A stretch of DNA of 64,000 bases from MH13 sp042140245 (GCF_042140245.1 NZ_CP159483.1:310001-374000), one strand, 5' to 3'; shown: positions 33,606 through 42,640, counted from the first letter of the stretch. A program made the numbers and translations. Notes: a model not told the origin generated them from the letters alone.

Positions 33606-34796
33606 CTAGGTTATCTTGTCGCGCAAACGTTTGAGGAAAGGCTTGGCGTTCTCAAAACCGCTGAAGGCCATAGCAATTGCATTTGCTTGCAAGGGCGATC
33701 TGGCAATGATGATATCCCCGTGGCTGACTTCTTTGTTCCATATCTCGGTGTGAATATTGGCGCTCACTGTTGTTGCTGAGTCCATCAGTTCGCACGTTTG
33801 CTCCTGATAAAAAGCTTCGATGACGCGGTATCGGAGAACAACGCCCGGTGAAAATTTTCGATACTCTTCGTTGAAGGCGCTTTTGGGCGTGAAGCGCACA
33901 TCGCCAGCTTGAAGGTTGATACTCAAAGCGATGGGTACCTCATCAAGAAGCAACGCATTGGTCGAGACAAAACCCTTATCGCCATCGGTCGCATAGGCGG
34001 CTCTTGCGTATGCAGCGGTTGATGGGTTGTTCAAAAATGCTGTTTCAGCTTCGCCCTTCCAACCACTTGCTTCCAAATGCAAGAATTCTTCTACTCGTTG
34101 TGCGACCAAGTCTTTCTCAACGGCTCGCTCAAAGCGTACATCACCCACTTCTGAGAGACGACGTATGTTGCGACGTAAGCCTTGAATTCTATTCTTGGAA
34201 AAAACCGCCTTGATGTGTTCATCAAACCCATCAAATTCACGGGTTAGTCGACGACGTCTGTGTCGAGGGATGACATGAAAGCCGTAACCGGCTTCGCCAG
34301 CTAGGCTGACCACCAAAGCTGCGAACTCTCCCTCCAAGTTGATGTTGCGCATCACCCACGCGGCAGAGGCGCCTTTTGTGCCAAAAGCGCTGAGCCATGC
34401 TCGCAACACCTCTGAAGCCTTGTCGCGTGAAACAAGTGGCGCACCGTTAAAGTGATAAAGGTTGAGCTCAGTGGCGACGGCAGCAGGGATGCTGATGCCG
34501 CGAATATGAGCCGGCCTGGATGGAAACAAGCCCTCTATCCGACCGTTGACGGACACAACAACGGCGTTGTTCCCTCGTCCGTTCAAGCGGTTATCTATGC
34601 CAGCTTTGACCAATGCGGGATGCAAGAACGGGTTTTCCACCAGGCTACGGTGCAATAGGTCACGCCAGTCCTTGCCCGCGTGATCGACCAATGCAGCCAA
34701 AGGCTCGCAGTCAACCTCAACGCGATGCATAATCGGGTTTTCGATTGAGCTGACGGTCTGATGGTCAAACGCCACCGTGTTGGTGTCGAGACTCAT
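33606..34796 (-). CDS. GNAT/BioF2-like (FemAB-fold) transferase, paralogue B
   Basis: A 396-residue paralogue of the adjacent gene, with the same blocks: WRDLLHRSLVENPFLHPALVKAG, the basic SKNRIQGLRRNIRRLSEVG, FLHLEASGWKGEAETAFL, KFSPGVVLRYRVIEAFY and a C-terminal LKRLRDKIT. The open frame runs further upstream into the flippase gene, but the likely start is the ATG at 34796, 16 bp after the flippase stop, with a weak GGGAAA site; an ATG at about residue 23 (MHRVEVDCEP) is also possible. The sequence looks more AT-rich than paralogue A. It is probably co-transcribed with the flippase and the cupin gene. Confidence 0.72.
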   Translation of the reverse strand: MSLDTNTVAFDHQTVSSIENPIMHRVEVDCEPLAALVDHAGKDWRDLLHRSLVENPFLHPALVKAGIDNRLNGRGNNAVVVSVNGRIEGLFPSRPAHIRGISIPAAVATELNLYHFNGAPLVSRDKASEVLRAWLSAFGTKGASAAWVMRNINLEGEFAALVVSLAGEAGYGFHVIPRHRRRRLTREFDGFDEHIKAVFSKNRIQGLRRNIRRLSEVGDVRFERAVEKDLVAQRVEEFLHLEASGWKGEAETAFLNNPSTAAYARAAYATDGDKGFVSTNALLLDEVPIALSINLQAGDVRFTPKSAFNEEYRKFSPGVVLRYRVIEAFYQEQTCELMDSATTVSANIHTEIWNKEVSHGDIIIARSPLQANAIAMAFSGFENAKPFLKRLRDKIT

Positions 34797-34812
34797 GCCG
34801 AGTTTTCCCAAC

Positions 34813-36153
34813 TCAATGTGATGCGAACCCGAAGCCGACAGGCAGCAAGAGGCCGAGATTACGGTAAGCAAAAAAAGCGAGCAGCATGTCACGCAGAACC
34901 AGCGCTAAGCTTGTAATGCAGGCTGCTGCAACGATGCCGAACATGGGTACAAAAATGAGATAAAGCGCCAGTGCCACCAGAAGCACGACTATATGAACAA
35001 ACGAGCAGACGCGTTCCTGCCCCAACATGTTGAGGACATCTTCTCCGGGGCCGAACAACGCAGATGCCACAAGGCCGCAAGCCAGAATCACAACAATTTG
35101 TGCGCCTTCGCCATAGCTCGGTCCAAAAAGCGACAAGAGCCAGGGGGCAGCAAGCCCGATAGCCAGCGCGATAATGGCTGAAAGCACAACATTGGCCAAC
35201 GATGCCTTGGCAATCAGACGCTGCAACCGGAAACGATCGCCGCGTGCGTGATGGGCTGCGTACTTCTGAGCGGTAGTCGCCGTTACGCTGTAAGGAACAT
35301 AATCGAGGATCTGTGAAATACGCGTTGCGGCAAAATAAGTCGCAACAAGTTCTGGCGCCACAAAAAGCCCAAGGATAAGAACATCGCCGTTTTTGAACAG
35401 CAGCTTGGTCAAGTCGATGCCAGCCATTGGCAAGGCGGTCCAGAACCATGACGTCCGATGATAAACTGGACTGGTTTTGCCCAAAGCACGTCGCAAGGAG
35501 CGGTGGAGAAGGCTTGCCTGAAGCACCAGCGTCACAACAAGCCCCGTCAGGGTGAAGCTGAGTAGGACAACCGCGTTGGCATCAAGTCCAAGAACAACAA
35601 CCAACGCAATGCCGATGATGACGGCTACATGTCGCGTAAGATAAGACGGCGCGATGCCTCGAAGCGGCTTGTCCAAACCTCGTGAGATCGCCTCAAGGTA
35701 ATCTTGCAGTGTGAGGAGCGGCATGAAAAGCAGCACCATCGTTGCAAGTGTCACCGTCACGTCTGGCAAATCGAAAAAGCCACTATGGACGGCGACCAAA
35801 CCCGTTGCTGCGACAAGGAGACTTGTACCGCCTGAAAGCGTGATCACAAAGTACAGCAGACCCAACGCACGGTCGGTCTCACCTTTGACGGTGTAGGAAG
35901 AAAGGTACCGGCAAACGAGCTGGTTCGTGCCCAAGGTCGCAAAGTGACCGAGGATAAGAAGCCAAACGAGCGCTAACGCGTAGCGACCAAAGTCTTCGGC
36001 GCCGATCAGGCGTGAGGCCAAAACTTGTGCGACAAACGCAAGCCCCGCGGCCACTATACGCACACCAATTACCATTGGTCCTTGGCCAATGAATGGCCGC
36101 ATAAAGGCAGGAAAGCGCGTCATGACCTGCGATGGGGCGTAGGCTTGGGTCAC
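34813..36153 (-). CDS. Polysaccharide/lipid-linked flippase (Wzx/MATE-like, MVF superfamily)
   Basis: A 446-residue membrane protein with about 12-14 hydrophobic segments. Typical Wzx features are an N-terminal helix after FMRPFIGQGPMVIGVRIVAAGLAFVAQVLASRLIGAEDFGRYAL-type sequence, small polar residues in helices, and a long run of helices to the end. Such proteins flip undecaprenyl-linked oligosaccharides or other lipid-linked molecules across the inner membrane. I chose GTG 36153, which overlaps the stop of the cupin gene by 4 bp (GTGA); an ATG ten codons later is possible. No glycosyltransferase or Wzy/WaaL lies nearby. Confidence 0.82.
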   Translation of the reverse strand: MTQAYAPSQVMTRFPAFMRPFIGQGPMVIGVRIVAAGLAFVAQVLASRLIGAEDFGRYALALVWLLILGHFATLGTNQLVCRYLSSYTVKGETDRALGLLYFVITLSGGTSLLVAATGLVAVHSGFFDLPDVTVTLATMVLLFMPLLTLQDYLEAISRGLDKPLRGIAPSYLTRHVAVIIGIALVVVLGLDANAVVLLSFTLTGLVVTLVLQASLLHRSLRRALGKTSPVYHRTSWFWTALPMAGIDLTKLLFKNGDVLILGLFVAPELVATYFAATRISQILDYVPYSVTATTAQKYAAHHARGDRFRLQRLIAKASLANVVLSAIIALAIGLAAPWLLSLFGPSYGEGAQIVVILACGLVASALFGPGEDVLNMLGQERVCSFVHIVVLLVALALYLIFVPMFGIVAAACITSLALVLRDMLLAFFAYRNLGLLLPVGFGFASH

Positions 36154-37094
36154 GCTTGAGCCATCCCATTGTTCGCATGCAATGGAACCAGGAGACCAGG
36201 AGCAGACATATCAAGCTTGAAACGCACCTTGCGCTTGAAACTCTGACGTTTTTGCATCCCGGAAAGACGCCAAAACGCAGTCAAACCGAACTTAGCCCAG
36301 GCATTCGGGCCATAAAGATCGGTTGATTTTGGAGTCCAACCAAAGGATCGCAGAACGCTGTTACCGTAGTGCACAGCAAAGTGACGACGGATTTCAGGGG
36401 TCCAGTGTTCCGTCGTCAAGGAAACGTTGAGACAGTCTTTGTTTTCCACCCGATGCGGCCCATTGAGCGGCCAATGCAGCATATCGCCAGGCTTGAGATC
36501 GAAGACACTCGCGTGCTCATCGAACCAGGGTTCGTAGCCGATCTCTTCCTCAGTCACACCACGGATGATGCCTTCAAGGTCAGAGGCGTGCAAGAAAGGT
36601 GGTCGGTTGGGATAGATGTAGATGCGCTTTTCACCGCGGATCTGCCACAGCGACTGGCCTGGCACGTCAGCGTGATAAAAGACCTGCGCATTCGGGGATG
36701 AGATCAGCAGACCCATGCTGTTGCGGTAGACGTTCAAGTCGCGAACGTGAACGCCGATGGACGCAAACATCTCGTCAAGCAGATCGCCAAACTCTTCAGC
36801 CGTCTCATTGATTTTGGTGAGATTGATCCAAATACGCCCTTGCCCAACTGCCTCGATGAGTTGTTCGCCGCTTAGATCGCCACGCTGGCAGTAAGACCAT
36901 GTTGAGACATCATCACCCTTCGGACCCATCGTATTGATGGCGATCCGGTCTTCTGGGATACTGTCAAGCAACGTCGCCAAGCCATCATTTGTGAAGGTCG
37001 AGCGTTCGTGCAGATTGTGTTTGAGCGGGAGAATATGCTCTCCCCAGAGTGTTGCTTTCTGTTCGTCGAAGTTGGTGAAGACAGTGTCGCGCAT
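36150..37094 (-). CDS. JmjC/cupin-like putative Fe(II)/2-oxoglutarate oxygenase
   Basis: A 314-residue protein with a jelly-roll cupin/JmjC-like core. The likely metal ligands are H and D in FYHADVPGQSLWQI and a distal His in GDMLHWPLNGPHRVEN; GEKRIYIYP follows the family pattern. JmjC-like bacterial enzymes hydroxylate proteins or small molecules. A second conserved-looking half (LNVSLTTEHWTPEIRRHFAV) follows. It starts ATG 37094 and ends overlapping the flippase start, making it the first gene of the leftward cluster. Whether it is a catalyst or a binding cupin is uncertain, as is its substrate. Confidence 0.7.
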   Translation of the reverse strand: MRDTVFTNFDEQKATLWGEHILPLKHNLHERSTFTNDGLATLLDSIPEDRIAINTMGPKGDDVSTWSYCQRGDLSGEQLIEAVGQGRIWINLTKINETAEEFGDLLDEMFASIGVHVRDLNVYRNSMGLLISSPNAQVFYHADVPGQSLWQIRGEKRIYIYPNRPPFLHASDLEGIIRGVTEEEIGYEPWFDEHASVFDLKPGDMLHWPLNGPHRVENKDCLNVSLTTEHWTPEIRRHFAVHYGNSVLRSFGWTPKSTDLYGPNAWAKFGLTAFWRLSGMQKRQSFKRKVRFKLDMSAPGLLVPLHANNGMAQA

Positions 37095-37404
37095 GGTTGT
37101 GATCCGCCTGTTTGAGCGTTCGCTCGTGTTTTGATGAGCTTGTTGCGCACACTTGTCGCGGATTTGTGCTTTGAAATGGTTACGTAGACCGAGCGATCGT
37201 CCGGTAGCGTAACGAGAGCGTTAACAGCCCGTGGACTGGATCCATCAAAACACCGACATCGAACTCTCTGCCCTCGCAGACCAAAAACTACTTTAAAGCA
37301 GCCATCTATGGCGGCTGTATTAAGCAGCGCCACAATGCCTATTGGACCCATTAACCTGCGCTTGCTATGCACGCGGCCACGCACACTTCTCGCCGGACAA
37401 CACA
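37095..37404. other. Intergenic region between the cupin gene and rnd
   Basis: About 310 bp lie between divergent genes. I see no gene or convincing RNA. A perfect 5-bp palindrome GAGCGTTCGCTC (37114-37125) lies about 20 bp upstream of the cupin start and could be an operator. A loose hairpin CAGCC...GGCTG occurs near 37302-37320. An open frame into rnd from TTG 37342 has no ribosome site and is probably leader. The region should hold divergent promoters. Confidence 0.4.
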
Positions 37405-38022
37405 ATGACAACCATCCGATTGCATATGGGCGACCTGCCCTCGCTTGACGCTTACGGCGATCATGTCGCCATCGATACCGAAGCCATGGGCCTTCACCCT
37501 CATCGCGACAGGCTTTGCGTGGTCCAGCTATCGCCTGGCGATGGCACGGCCGATGTTGTCCAAATCGCGAAAGGACAGACCTCGGCACCCAATTTGGAAG
37601 CGCTGTTGGCTGATCCGGCACGGACCAAGATCTTTCATTTTGCGCGCTTTGACGTTGCGCTACTGTTCAAGTCTTTTGGCGTCATGACAACGCCTGTTTT
37701 CTGCACCAAAATCGCCTCTCGGCTGACGCGGACTTACACCGACCAGCATGGATTGAAGTCGATTTCAAAGGAGCTTCTGGGCGTGGACATGTCCAAACAG
37801 CAGCAATCGAGCGATTGGGGTGCCGACACTCTCACCGAAGCGCAGCAAGCCTACGCAGCCTCCGATGTCCTGCATCTGCATGCGCTCAAAGCCAAGCTTG
37901 ATGATATGCTTGACCGCGAACAGCGCCGCGAGCTTGCAGAAGCTGCTTTCGGTTTCCTTCCCACACGCGCCAAACTTGATTTGTTGGGTTGGGGTGACAG
38001 CGATATCTTCGCCCACTCGTGA
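37405..38022 (+). CDS. rnd: Ribonuclease D / 3'-5' exonuclease
   Basis: A 205-residue DEDDy exonuclease lacking HRDC domains, the short form usual for Alphaproteobacteria. Exo I is VAIDTEAMGLHPHRDRLCVVQLS, exo II FHFARFDVALLFKSFG, and exo III contains YAASDVLHL with the Tyr. It trims tRNA or other RNA 3' ends. The ATG at 37405 is preferred to the long TTG extension because the protein then begins just before the domain. Its end overlaps lptC. It heads the rnd-lptC-lptA-lptB-rpoN-hpf-ptsN run. Confidence 0.9.
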   Translation: MTTIRLHMGDLPSLDAYGDHVAIDTEAMGLHPHRDRLCVVQLSPGDGTADVVQIAKGQTSAPNLEALLADPARTKIFHFARFDVALLFKSFGVMTTPVFCTKIASRLTRTYTDQHGLKSISKELLGVDMSKQQQSSDWGADTLTEAQQAYAASDVLHLHALKAKLDDMLDREQRRELAEAAFGFLPTRAKLDLLGWGDSDIFAHS

Positions 38023-38656
38023 TCGCGTCACGGCGCCAGCGAGCCGTGCCGATGCATTCACCGCTGCGCGGCGCCACTCCGGAAGGGTCCGTGCGCTGCG
38101 CTTCATCGTGCCCGCTGCTGGCGTGGTTAGCGTTGTCGTGGTCCTACTCGGTTGGTGGTACTCAACCGCGACGGTGCCTGACCTTGATATTGCTGATGTT
38201 ACCGTCACCGATGAAGGCATTGCCATGGATGCTCCGGTTTTGCGTGGTGAGGATGAAGAAGGCCGCCCGTATGAGCTGCGCGCCGCCGAAGCCTTCCAAT
38301 CTCTTTCCGTGGATCCGGTGATCATCATGCGGCAGTTGGAAGGCGAAATTACCATCGATGATGATGAGCAGGCTTTCATCGTGGCACCGCAAGCACGCTT
38401 TGATAGCGGCAGTCAGAAACTGGTGTTCGAAGAGGGCGGGGTCGAACTGCGCCTCTCTTCCGGCGGGCAGGCCTATCTGGGCGTCAGCGAAGTTGATCTT
38501 GAAAACGGCACATTGCGCTCGCAAGAGCCGGTACGCATCGCCAATGACGAGGTCACTCTGGATGCGGGCGGTGTTCAAGGATTTGACGGCGGTGAACGGC
38601 TCCTGTTTACCGATGGTGTGCGTATGGTGTTCACACCAGCACGGGATGGGACATAA
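37994..38656 (+). CDS. lptC: LPS export protein LptC
   Basis: LptC is the inner-membrane-anchored periplasmic part of the Lpt bridge that moves lipopolysaccharide to the outer membrane. The 220-residue form has a basic N-terminus, one transmembrane helix (about 37-55, FIVPAAGVVSVVVVLLGWWY) and a beta-jellyroll domain. No ATG is available in frame; GTG 37994, 29 bp before the rnd stop, is the best start and gives the family length. The downstream lptA start follows the stop by 2 bp. Confidence 0.88.
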   Translation: MTAISSPTRDRVTAPASRADAFTAARRHSGRVRALRFIVPAAGVVSVVVVLLGWWYSTATVPDLDIADVTVTDEGIAMDAPVLRGEDEEGRPYELRAAEAFQSLSVDPVIIMRQLEGEITIDDDEQAFIVAPQARFDSGSQKLVFEEGGVELRLSSGGQAYLGVSEVDLENGTLRSQEPVRIANDEVTLDAGGVQGFDGGERLLFTDGVRMVFTPARDGT

Positions 38657-38658
38657 GC

Positions 38659-39219
38659 ATGCGCGTACTACCGATGAGATGGTTGTCTTGGGTGCCCCTG
38701 GCGTTCTTTGCGCTGGGCGCATCGATTGCGAGCGCACAAACGCTGGCGGACGGTTTGAGTGGTTTCTCGCAGGAGGCTGATGATCCCATTGAAATTGAAG
38801 CGGATAATCTTGAAGTGCTTGACGCGCAGAACGTGGCGATCTTTCGCGGCAATGTTGAAGTGGTGCAGGGCACAGCCACATTGAGCACACGCGAACTGCG
38901 GGTGCACTACCAATCAGGTGGCGAGGGCGCCATTGGACCGACCAGCAACCAGGGGCTTCGCCTTTTGGAAGCATTTGGTGCGGTGGAGATACGCTCTGAA
39001 GATCAGTACGCCGCTGGCGAGGAAGCGCGCTTTGACTTCATTACAGAGATTATCACGCTAACTGGCAGTGTGATCCTCCAGCAGGGCGAAAACCTCGTGC
39101 GTGGCCAACAACTGGTGGTTGATCTTAACTCCCGAGAGAGTCGGCTGGATGCAGCGCCGTCCACCTCATCAGGCTCTGGTCGGGTGACAGGTGTGTTTGT
39201 GCCCGGTGGAGCTCAGTAA
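38659..39219 (+). CDS. lptA: LPS export protein LptA (OstA-like)
   Basis: A 186-residue periplasmic protein with a signal peptide (MRWLSWVPLAFFALGASIASAQ) and an OstA-like beta domain (DPIEIEADNLEVLDAQNVAIFRGNVEVVQG, LTGSVILQQGENLVRGQQLVVDL). LptA polymerises as the bridge that carries LPS between LptC and LptD. The gene is between lptC and lptB in the usual operon order, with spacings of 2 and 6 bp. Confidence 0.93.
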   Translation: MRVLPMRWLSWVPLAFFALGASIASAQTLADGLSGFSQEADDPIEIEADNLEVLDAQNVAIFRGNVEVVQGTATLSTRELRVHYQSGGEGAIGPTSNQGLRLLEAFGAVEIRSEDQYAAGEEARFDFITEIITLTGSVILQQGENLVRGQQLVVDLNSRESRLDAAPSTSSGSGRVTGVFVPGGAQ

Positions 39220-39225
39220 ACTTTC

Positions 39226-40224
39226 ATGCGCTTCATCAATACATCTCTGGCCAAGCTTGGTCGCACGCTTGATAGATTTCCAGATCCGTCGGCTATGCTG
39301 GTGCGCTGGGGGATCTTACAGCCGCGAGACCCGCTGGACAGGCTTGGCCACGACTTTGACAGACTGATCTCGCAGACTGCGACACCGACGGCGAATGGCG
39401 GTGCCAACGGACACAAAAATGGGGGTGCTAACGGGACCGATTTGGTCGACGAGGACCCTTTGCCGTTTGAACCTTATGATGTCTACGACCATCCGGTGAT
39501 CGGTGATGCTCTGGTCGTCCAAGGTCTGCGCAAGGCCTACAAAGGCCGTGTGGTGGTACGCGATGCTGGCCTCACTGTGAAGCGGGGGGAGGCCGTTGGC
39601 CTGCTTGGCCCCAATGGTGCAGGCAAGACCACGATCTTCTACATGATCACCGGTCTGGTACTTCCTGATGCAGGACAAATCCATCTGGATGGCAATGAGA
39701 TCACCAAGCTGCCCATGTATCAGCGCGCGCGCCTTGGCATCGGCTATCTGCCGCAGGAGGCGTCCATCTTCCGCGGCATGACGGTTGAAGAGAACATCAT
39801 GGCGGTGCTTGAGCTTGTCGAGCCGGATGCCGACAAGCGTCAGTCTGATCTTGAGTCGCTACTCGATGAGTTTCAAATCAAAGCGCTGCGCAACACGCCC
39901 TCCATTGCTTTGTCAGGCGGTGAACGCAGGCGCTGTGAGATCGCCCGGGCCTTAGCCTCGCGACCGGCCTTCATCTTGCTCGATGAGCCATTTGCAGGTG
40001 TTGACCCTATCGCCGTCAATGATATCCGCGCCCTGGTGCGTCATCTCACCACGCGCGGGATCGGCGTTTTGATCACCGATCACAATGTGCGCGAAACGCT
40101 GAGCCTTATTGATCGCGCGACAATCATTCACTCCGGCACCGTGCTGACTGAGGGCACGCCGGATGCGATCGTTTCCAACGCAGAGGCACGGCGGCTTTAT
40201 CTGGGTGAAAGCTTCTCGCTCTAG
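39226..40224 (+). CDS. lptB: LPS export ABC transporter ATPase LptB with N-terminal extension
   Basis: LptB powers the LPS transporter LptBFG. The ATPase domain is intact: Walker A GPNGAGKTT (128-136), ABC signature LSGGERRRCEIARAL, Walker B FILLDEPFAGVDP and the switch His in VLITDHNVRE. The protein has 332 residues against about 240 in the family. The extra 90 at the N-terminus include a Gly/Asn-rich linker (TANGGANGHKNGGANG) and an acidic stretch, before the domain starts at about residue 94. No Met lies near the domain start, so the extension is probably translated. The start is ATG 39226. Confidence 0.93.
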   Translation: MRFINTSLAKLGRTLDRFPDPSAMLVRWGILQPRDPLDRLGHDFDRLISQTATPTANGGANGHKNGGANGTDLVDEDPLPFEPYDVYDHPVIGDALVVQGLRKAYKGRVVVRDAGLTVKRGEAVGLLGPNGAGKTTIFYMITGLVLPDAGQIHLDGNEITKLPMYQRARLGIGYLPQEASIFRGMTVEENIMAVLELVEPDADKRQSDLESLLDEFQIKALRNTPSIALSGGERRRCEIARALASRPAFILLDEPFAGVDPIAVNDIRALVRHLTTRGIGVLITDHNVRETLSLIDRATIIHSGTVLTEGTPDAIVSNAEARRLYLGESFSL

Positions 40225-40270
40225 GCGTCGACGCTAAGGCCTTATCAACCTCTTCAAAATCCTCGTTGGC

Positions 40271-41812
40271 ATGCAGCTTGCTTGGTTGGCGCGAAGCAGT
40301 TTACATCGGCGCATGGGAATGTCGCCGAAACTTGTCCTGCGCCAAAGCCAGTCACTGCAAATCACCCCGCAGTTGATGCAGGCGATCAAGCTGTTGCAGC
40401 TGTCCTCGTTGGAGCTGTCAGCCTTCGTTGAACGCGAGTTAGTCCAAAACCCATTGCTCGAGCGCGATGACCCAGATGACAATAGCCTGGACATCGTACA
40501 AAGCGATGATGGCCCTTCGCCCTCCAGCGATGATGAACGCCCGGACTGGACATCGGATCAGTTGGAGACCAGCACGCAATCGGTCGCGGACAATCTGGAT
40601 ACCGCGCCGGAAAACGTTTTTCCTGAAGATACGCCCACCGGTCCAGCAACAGCAGGCCTTGGTAGTATCAACGGGGCCGGTTTGGACGAGCGGCCCGATT
40701 TTGATGCCTTTGTAACCCGCGAGATATCGCTGCACGAACATCTCAGCGAACAGATGACGATGGCCATCACCGCGTCAGATGATCGATTGATCGCGACCAT
40801 GCTCATCGATGCCATTGATGAGAATGGCTATGTACAGGGCGCGCTTGAGGATTTCGCTGAACGTCTGGGAGCAGGCCTTGAGCGCGTTGAAACTGTCCTG
40901 ACCACGATCCAAACCTTCGATCCCATTGGGGTAGGCGCGCGTTCCCTTTCTGAGTGCTTGGCGCTTCAATTGCGCGACAAGAACCGCTTTGACCCAGCGA
41001 TGCAGGCACTAATTGATCATCTAGAGCTTGCCGCCAAGCGTGACTTTGCCGGGCTTAAACGCCGATGTGGCGTGGACATGGATGATCTTACCGAGATGTT
41101 GGGAGAAATCCGGGCACTGGATCCCAAACCTGGCAGAGGCTTTTCGAGCGCACCCGTTGAAACCGTGATCCCCGATATCTTTGTGCGCGAGGAACAGGGT
41201 GGCACCTGGGGTATTGAACTCAACCCTGAAACCATGCCGCGCGTTCTGGTGAACCGAACCTACTATGCCCAGATCGACCGTGCGACATTGTCGGTTGATG
41301 AAAAAAGCTACCTCTCAGAACAGCTGCAATCGGCAAGTTGGCTTGTCAAAAGCCTTGATCAGCGCGCGCGCACGATGATCAAGGTCGGCAAGGAGATTGT
41401 GCGCCAACAAGATGGCTTTTTCGCTCACGGTGTCGATCATCTCAAACCCCTGACGCTGCGCCAAGTGGCCGACGAGATTGAGATGCATGAGTCGACGGTC
41501 AGCCGGGTGACCTCCAACAAATACATTGCCACGCCACGTGGGGTGTTTGAGCTGAAATACTTTTTCACTGCCGCCATTCAATCGGCCGATGGTGGCGATG
41601 CCCACGCTGCCGAAGCGGTGCGTCAGCGGATCAAAAAATTGATCGATGCAGAGGACCCCAAAAAGATCCTCTCCGATGATCAACTTGTTCAAGCGCTGAA
41701 AGACGATGGCATTGATATCGCCCGGCGCACTGTGGCGAAGTATCGCGAGTCGATGCGCATTGCCTCTTCAGTGCAACGGCGGCGAGAAAAACGGGCTGCA
41801 ATGCCTGCGTAA
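40271..41812 (+). CDS. rpoN: RNA polymerase sigma-54 factor (RpoN)
   Basis: Sigma-54 of 513 residues. The N-terminal region I (SPKLVLRQSQSLQITPQLMQAIKLLQLS) binds enhancer activators, an acidic region II follows, then the core-binding domain and a C-terminal helix-turn-helix with the RpoN box ARRTVAKYRE. It directs nitrogen, motility and other activator-dependent promoters. The start is uncertain: ATG 40271, or ATG 40313 or 40319 nearer the conserved region I; none has a strong ribosome site. The location downstream of lptB and upstream of hpf and ptsN is conserved. Confidence 0.96.
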   Translation: MQLAWLARSSLHRRMGMSPKLVLRQSQSLQITPQLMQAIKLLQLSSLELSAFVERELVQNPLLERDDPDDNSLDIVQSDDGPSPSSDDERPDWTSDQLETSTQSVADNLDTAPENVFPEDTPTGPATAGLGSINGAGLDERPDFDAFVTREISLHEHLSEQMTMAITASDDRLIATMLIDAIDENGYVQGALEDFAERLGAGLERVETVLTTIQTFDPIGVGARSLSECLALQLRDKNRFDPAMQALIDHLELAAKRDFAGLKRRCGVDMDDLTEMLGEIRALDPKPGRGFSSAPVETVIPDIFVREEQGGTWGIELNPETMPRVLVNRTYYAQIDRATLSVDEKSYLSEQLQSASWLVKSLDQRARTMIKVGKEIVRQQDGFFAHGVDHLKPLTLRQVADEIEMHESTVSRVTSNKYIATPRGVFELKYFFTAAIQSADGGDAHAAEAVRQRIKKLIDAEDPKKILSDDQLVQALKDDGIDIARRTVAKYRESMRIASSVQRRREKRAAMPA

Positions 41813-41983
41813 CCGGGCCTGTCTTCCTTTGATGTCCCTCAACACATCTGGTGGCCCAGATTGTACCCTGGCGCCAGCACACCTTATGGGGACTTGGCGA
41901 AGCACGCATCGCGTGTCAGCCTGTTTCCACAAACACCCACGAAAAGGCGCGCTAAGCGAGCCTTTCGAAGAAGGAGAATGGCC

Positions 41984-42550
41984 ATGAGCCTGCGAATCAC
42001 CGGAAAAAATATGGATATCGGCACGGCCCTGCGCGGGCACGTGGAAGACAAGCTTTCCGATGCCGTAGCGAAGTATTTTTCTGGCGGCTATTCAGGCCAT
42101 GTCACGATGGAGCGTGAAGGCTCTGGTTTTCGTACCGATTGTTCCATCCATCTTGATTCGGGTGCCGTCCTGCAATCCACGGGCCTGTCGGTCGATCCAC
42201 ACCAGAGCGCAGACCAAGCTTCGGCGCGCTTGGAAAAGCGTCTACGGCGTTACAAGCGGCGCCTCAAAGATCATCATCAAGACAAATCCGAACGCGAAGC
42301 ATTTGCCGCAGCCAACTATGTAACCTTCGCCAGCCCAGATGAAGATGAGGAGCCGGCAGACGACTTTGCCCCGACAGTCGTTGCGGAAACCGAGGCGCAA
42401 TTGAAGACATTAACCGTGGCAAGTGCGGTCCTTGATCTTGATTTCTCCGGCGCACCAGTGGTGATGTTCAAGAACGCGGCAACCGGCCACATCAACGTGG
42501 TTTATCGGCGTAGTGATGGAAATATAGGCTGGATTGATCCCGCCGCGTAG
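41984..42550 (+). CDS. hpf: Ribosome hibernation promoting factor, long form (HPF)
   Basis: A 188-residue long HPF. It has an N-terminal S30AE domain (MSLRITGKNMDIGTALRGHVEDKL...) that binds the 30S subunit, an acidic linker, and a C-terminal dimerisation domain (VASAVLDLDFSGAPVVMFKNAATGHINVVYRRSDGNIGWIDPA). It dimerises ribosomes under starvation. I chose the ATG at 41984 because AAGGAG (41971-41976) is at ideal distance; an ATG two codons upstream is too close. It lies between rpoN and ptsN. Confidence 0.95.
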   Translation: MSLRITGKNMDIGTALRGHVEDKLSDAVAKYFSGGYSGHVTMEREGSGFRTDCSIHLDSGAVLQSTGLSVDPHQSADQASARLEKRLRRYKRRLKDHHQDKSEREAFAAANYVTFASPDEDEEPADDFAPTVVAETEAQLKTLTVASAVLDLDFSGAPVVMFKNAATGHINVVYRRSDGNIGWIDPAA

Positions 42551-42640
42551 GGTAACGCGACGCCCTGAAACGTTTTTCTCACGCGCCGTGTACCCTTCAG
42601 CGATCCTGTGATCGGTTGGGTTGGCGTGGATGGAGCCACT

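Noticed and set aside
34797..34892. 32-residue Cys-rich N-terminal extension of transferase paralogue B
   Set aside because: It overlaps the end of the flippase gene, does not align with paralogue A, and the ATG at 34796 lies just after the flippase stop.
32177..37404. Genomic island with attachment sites at tRNA-Leu
   Set aside because: No integrase and no repeat of the tRNA 3' end were found at the far boundary. Only the position is suggestive, so it is kept as a finding and not annotated as a mobile element.
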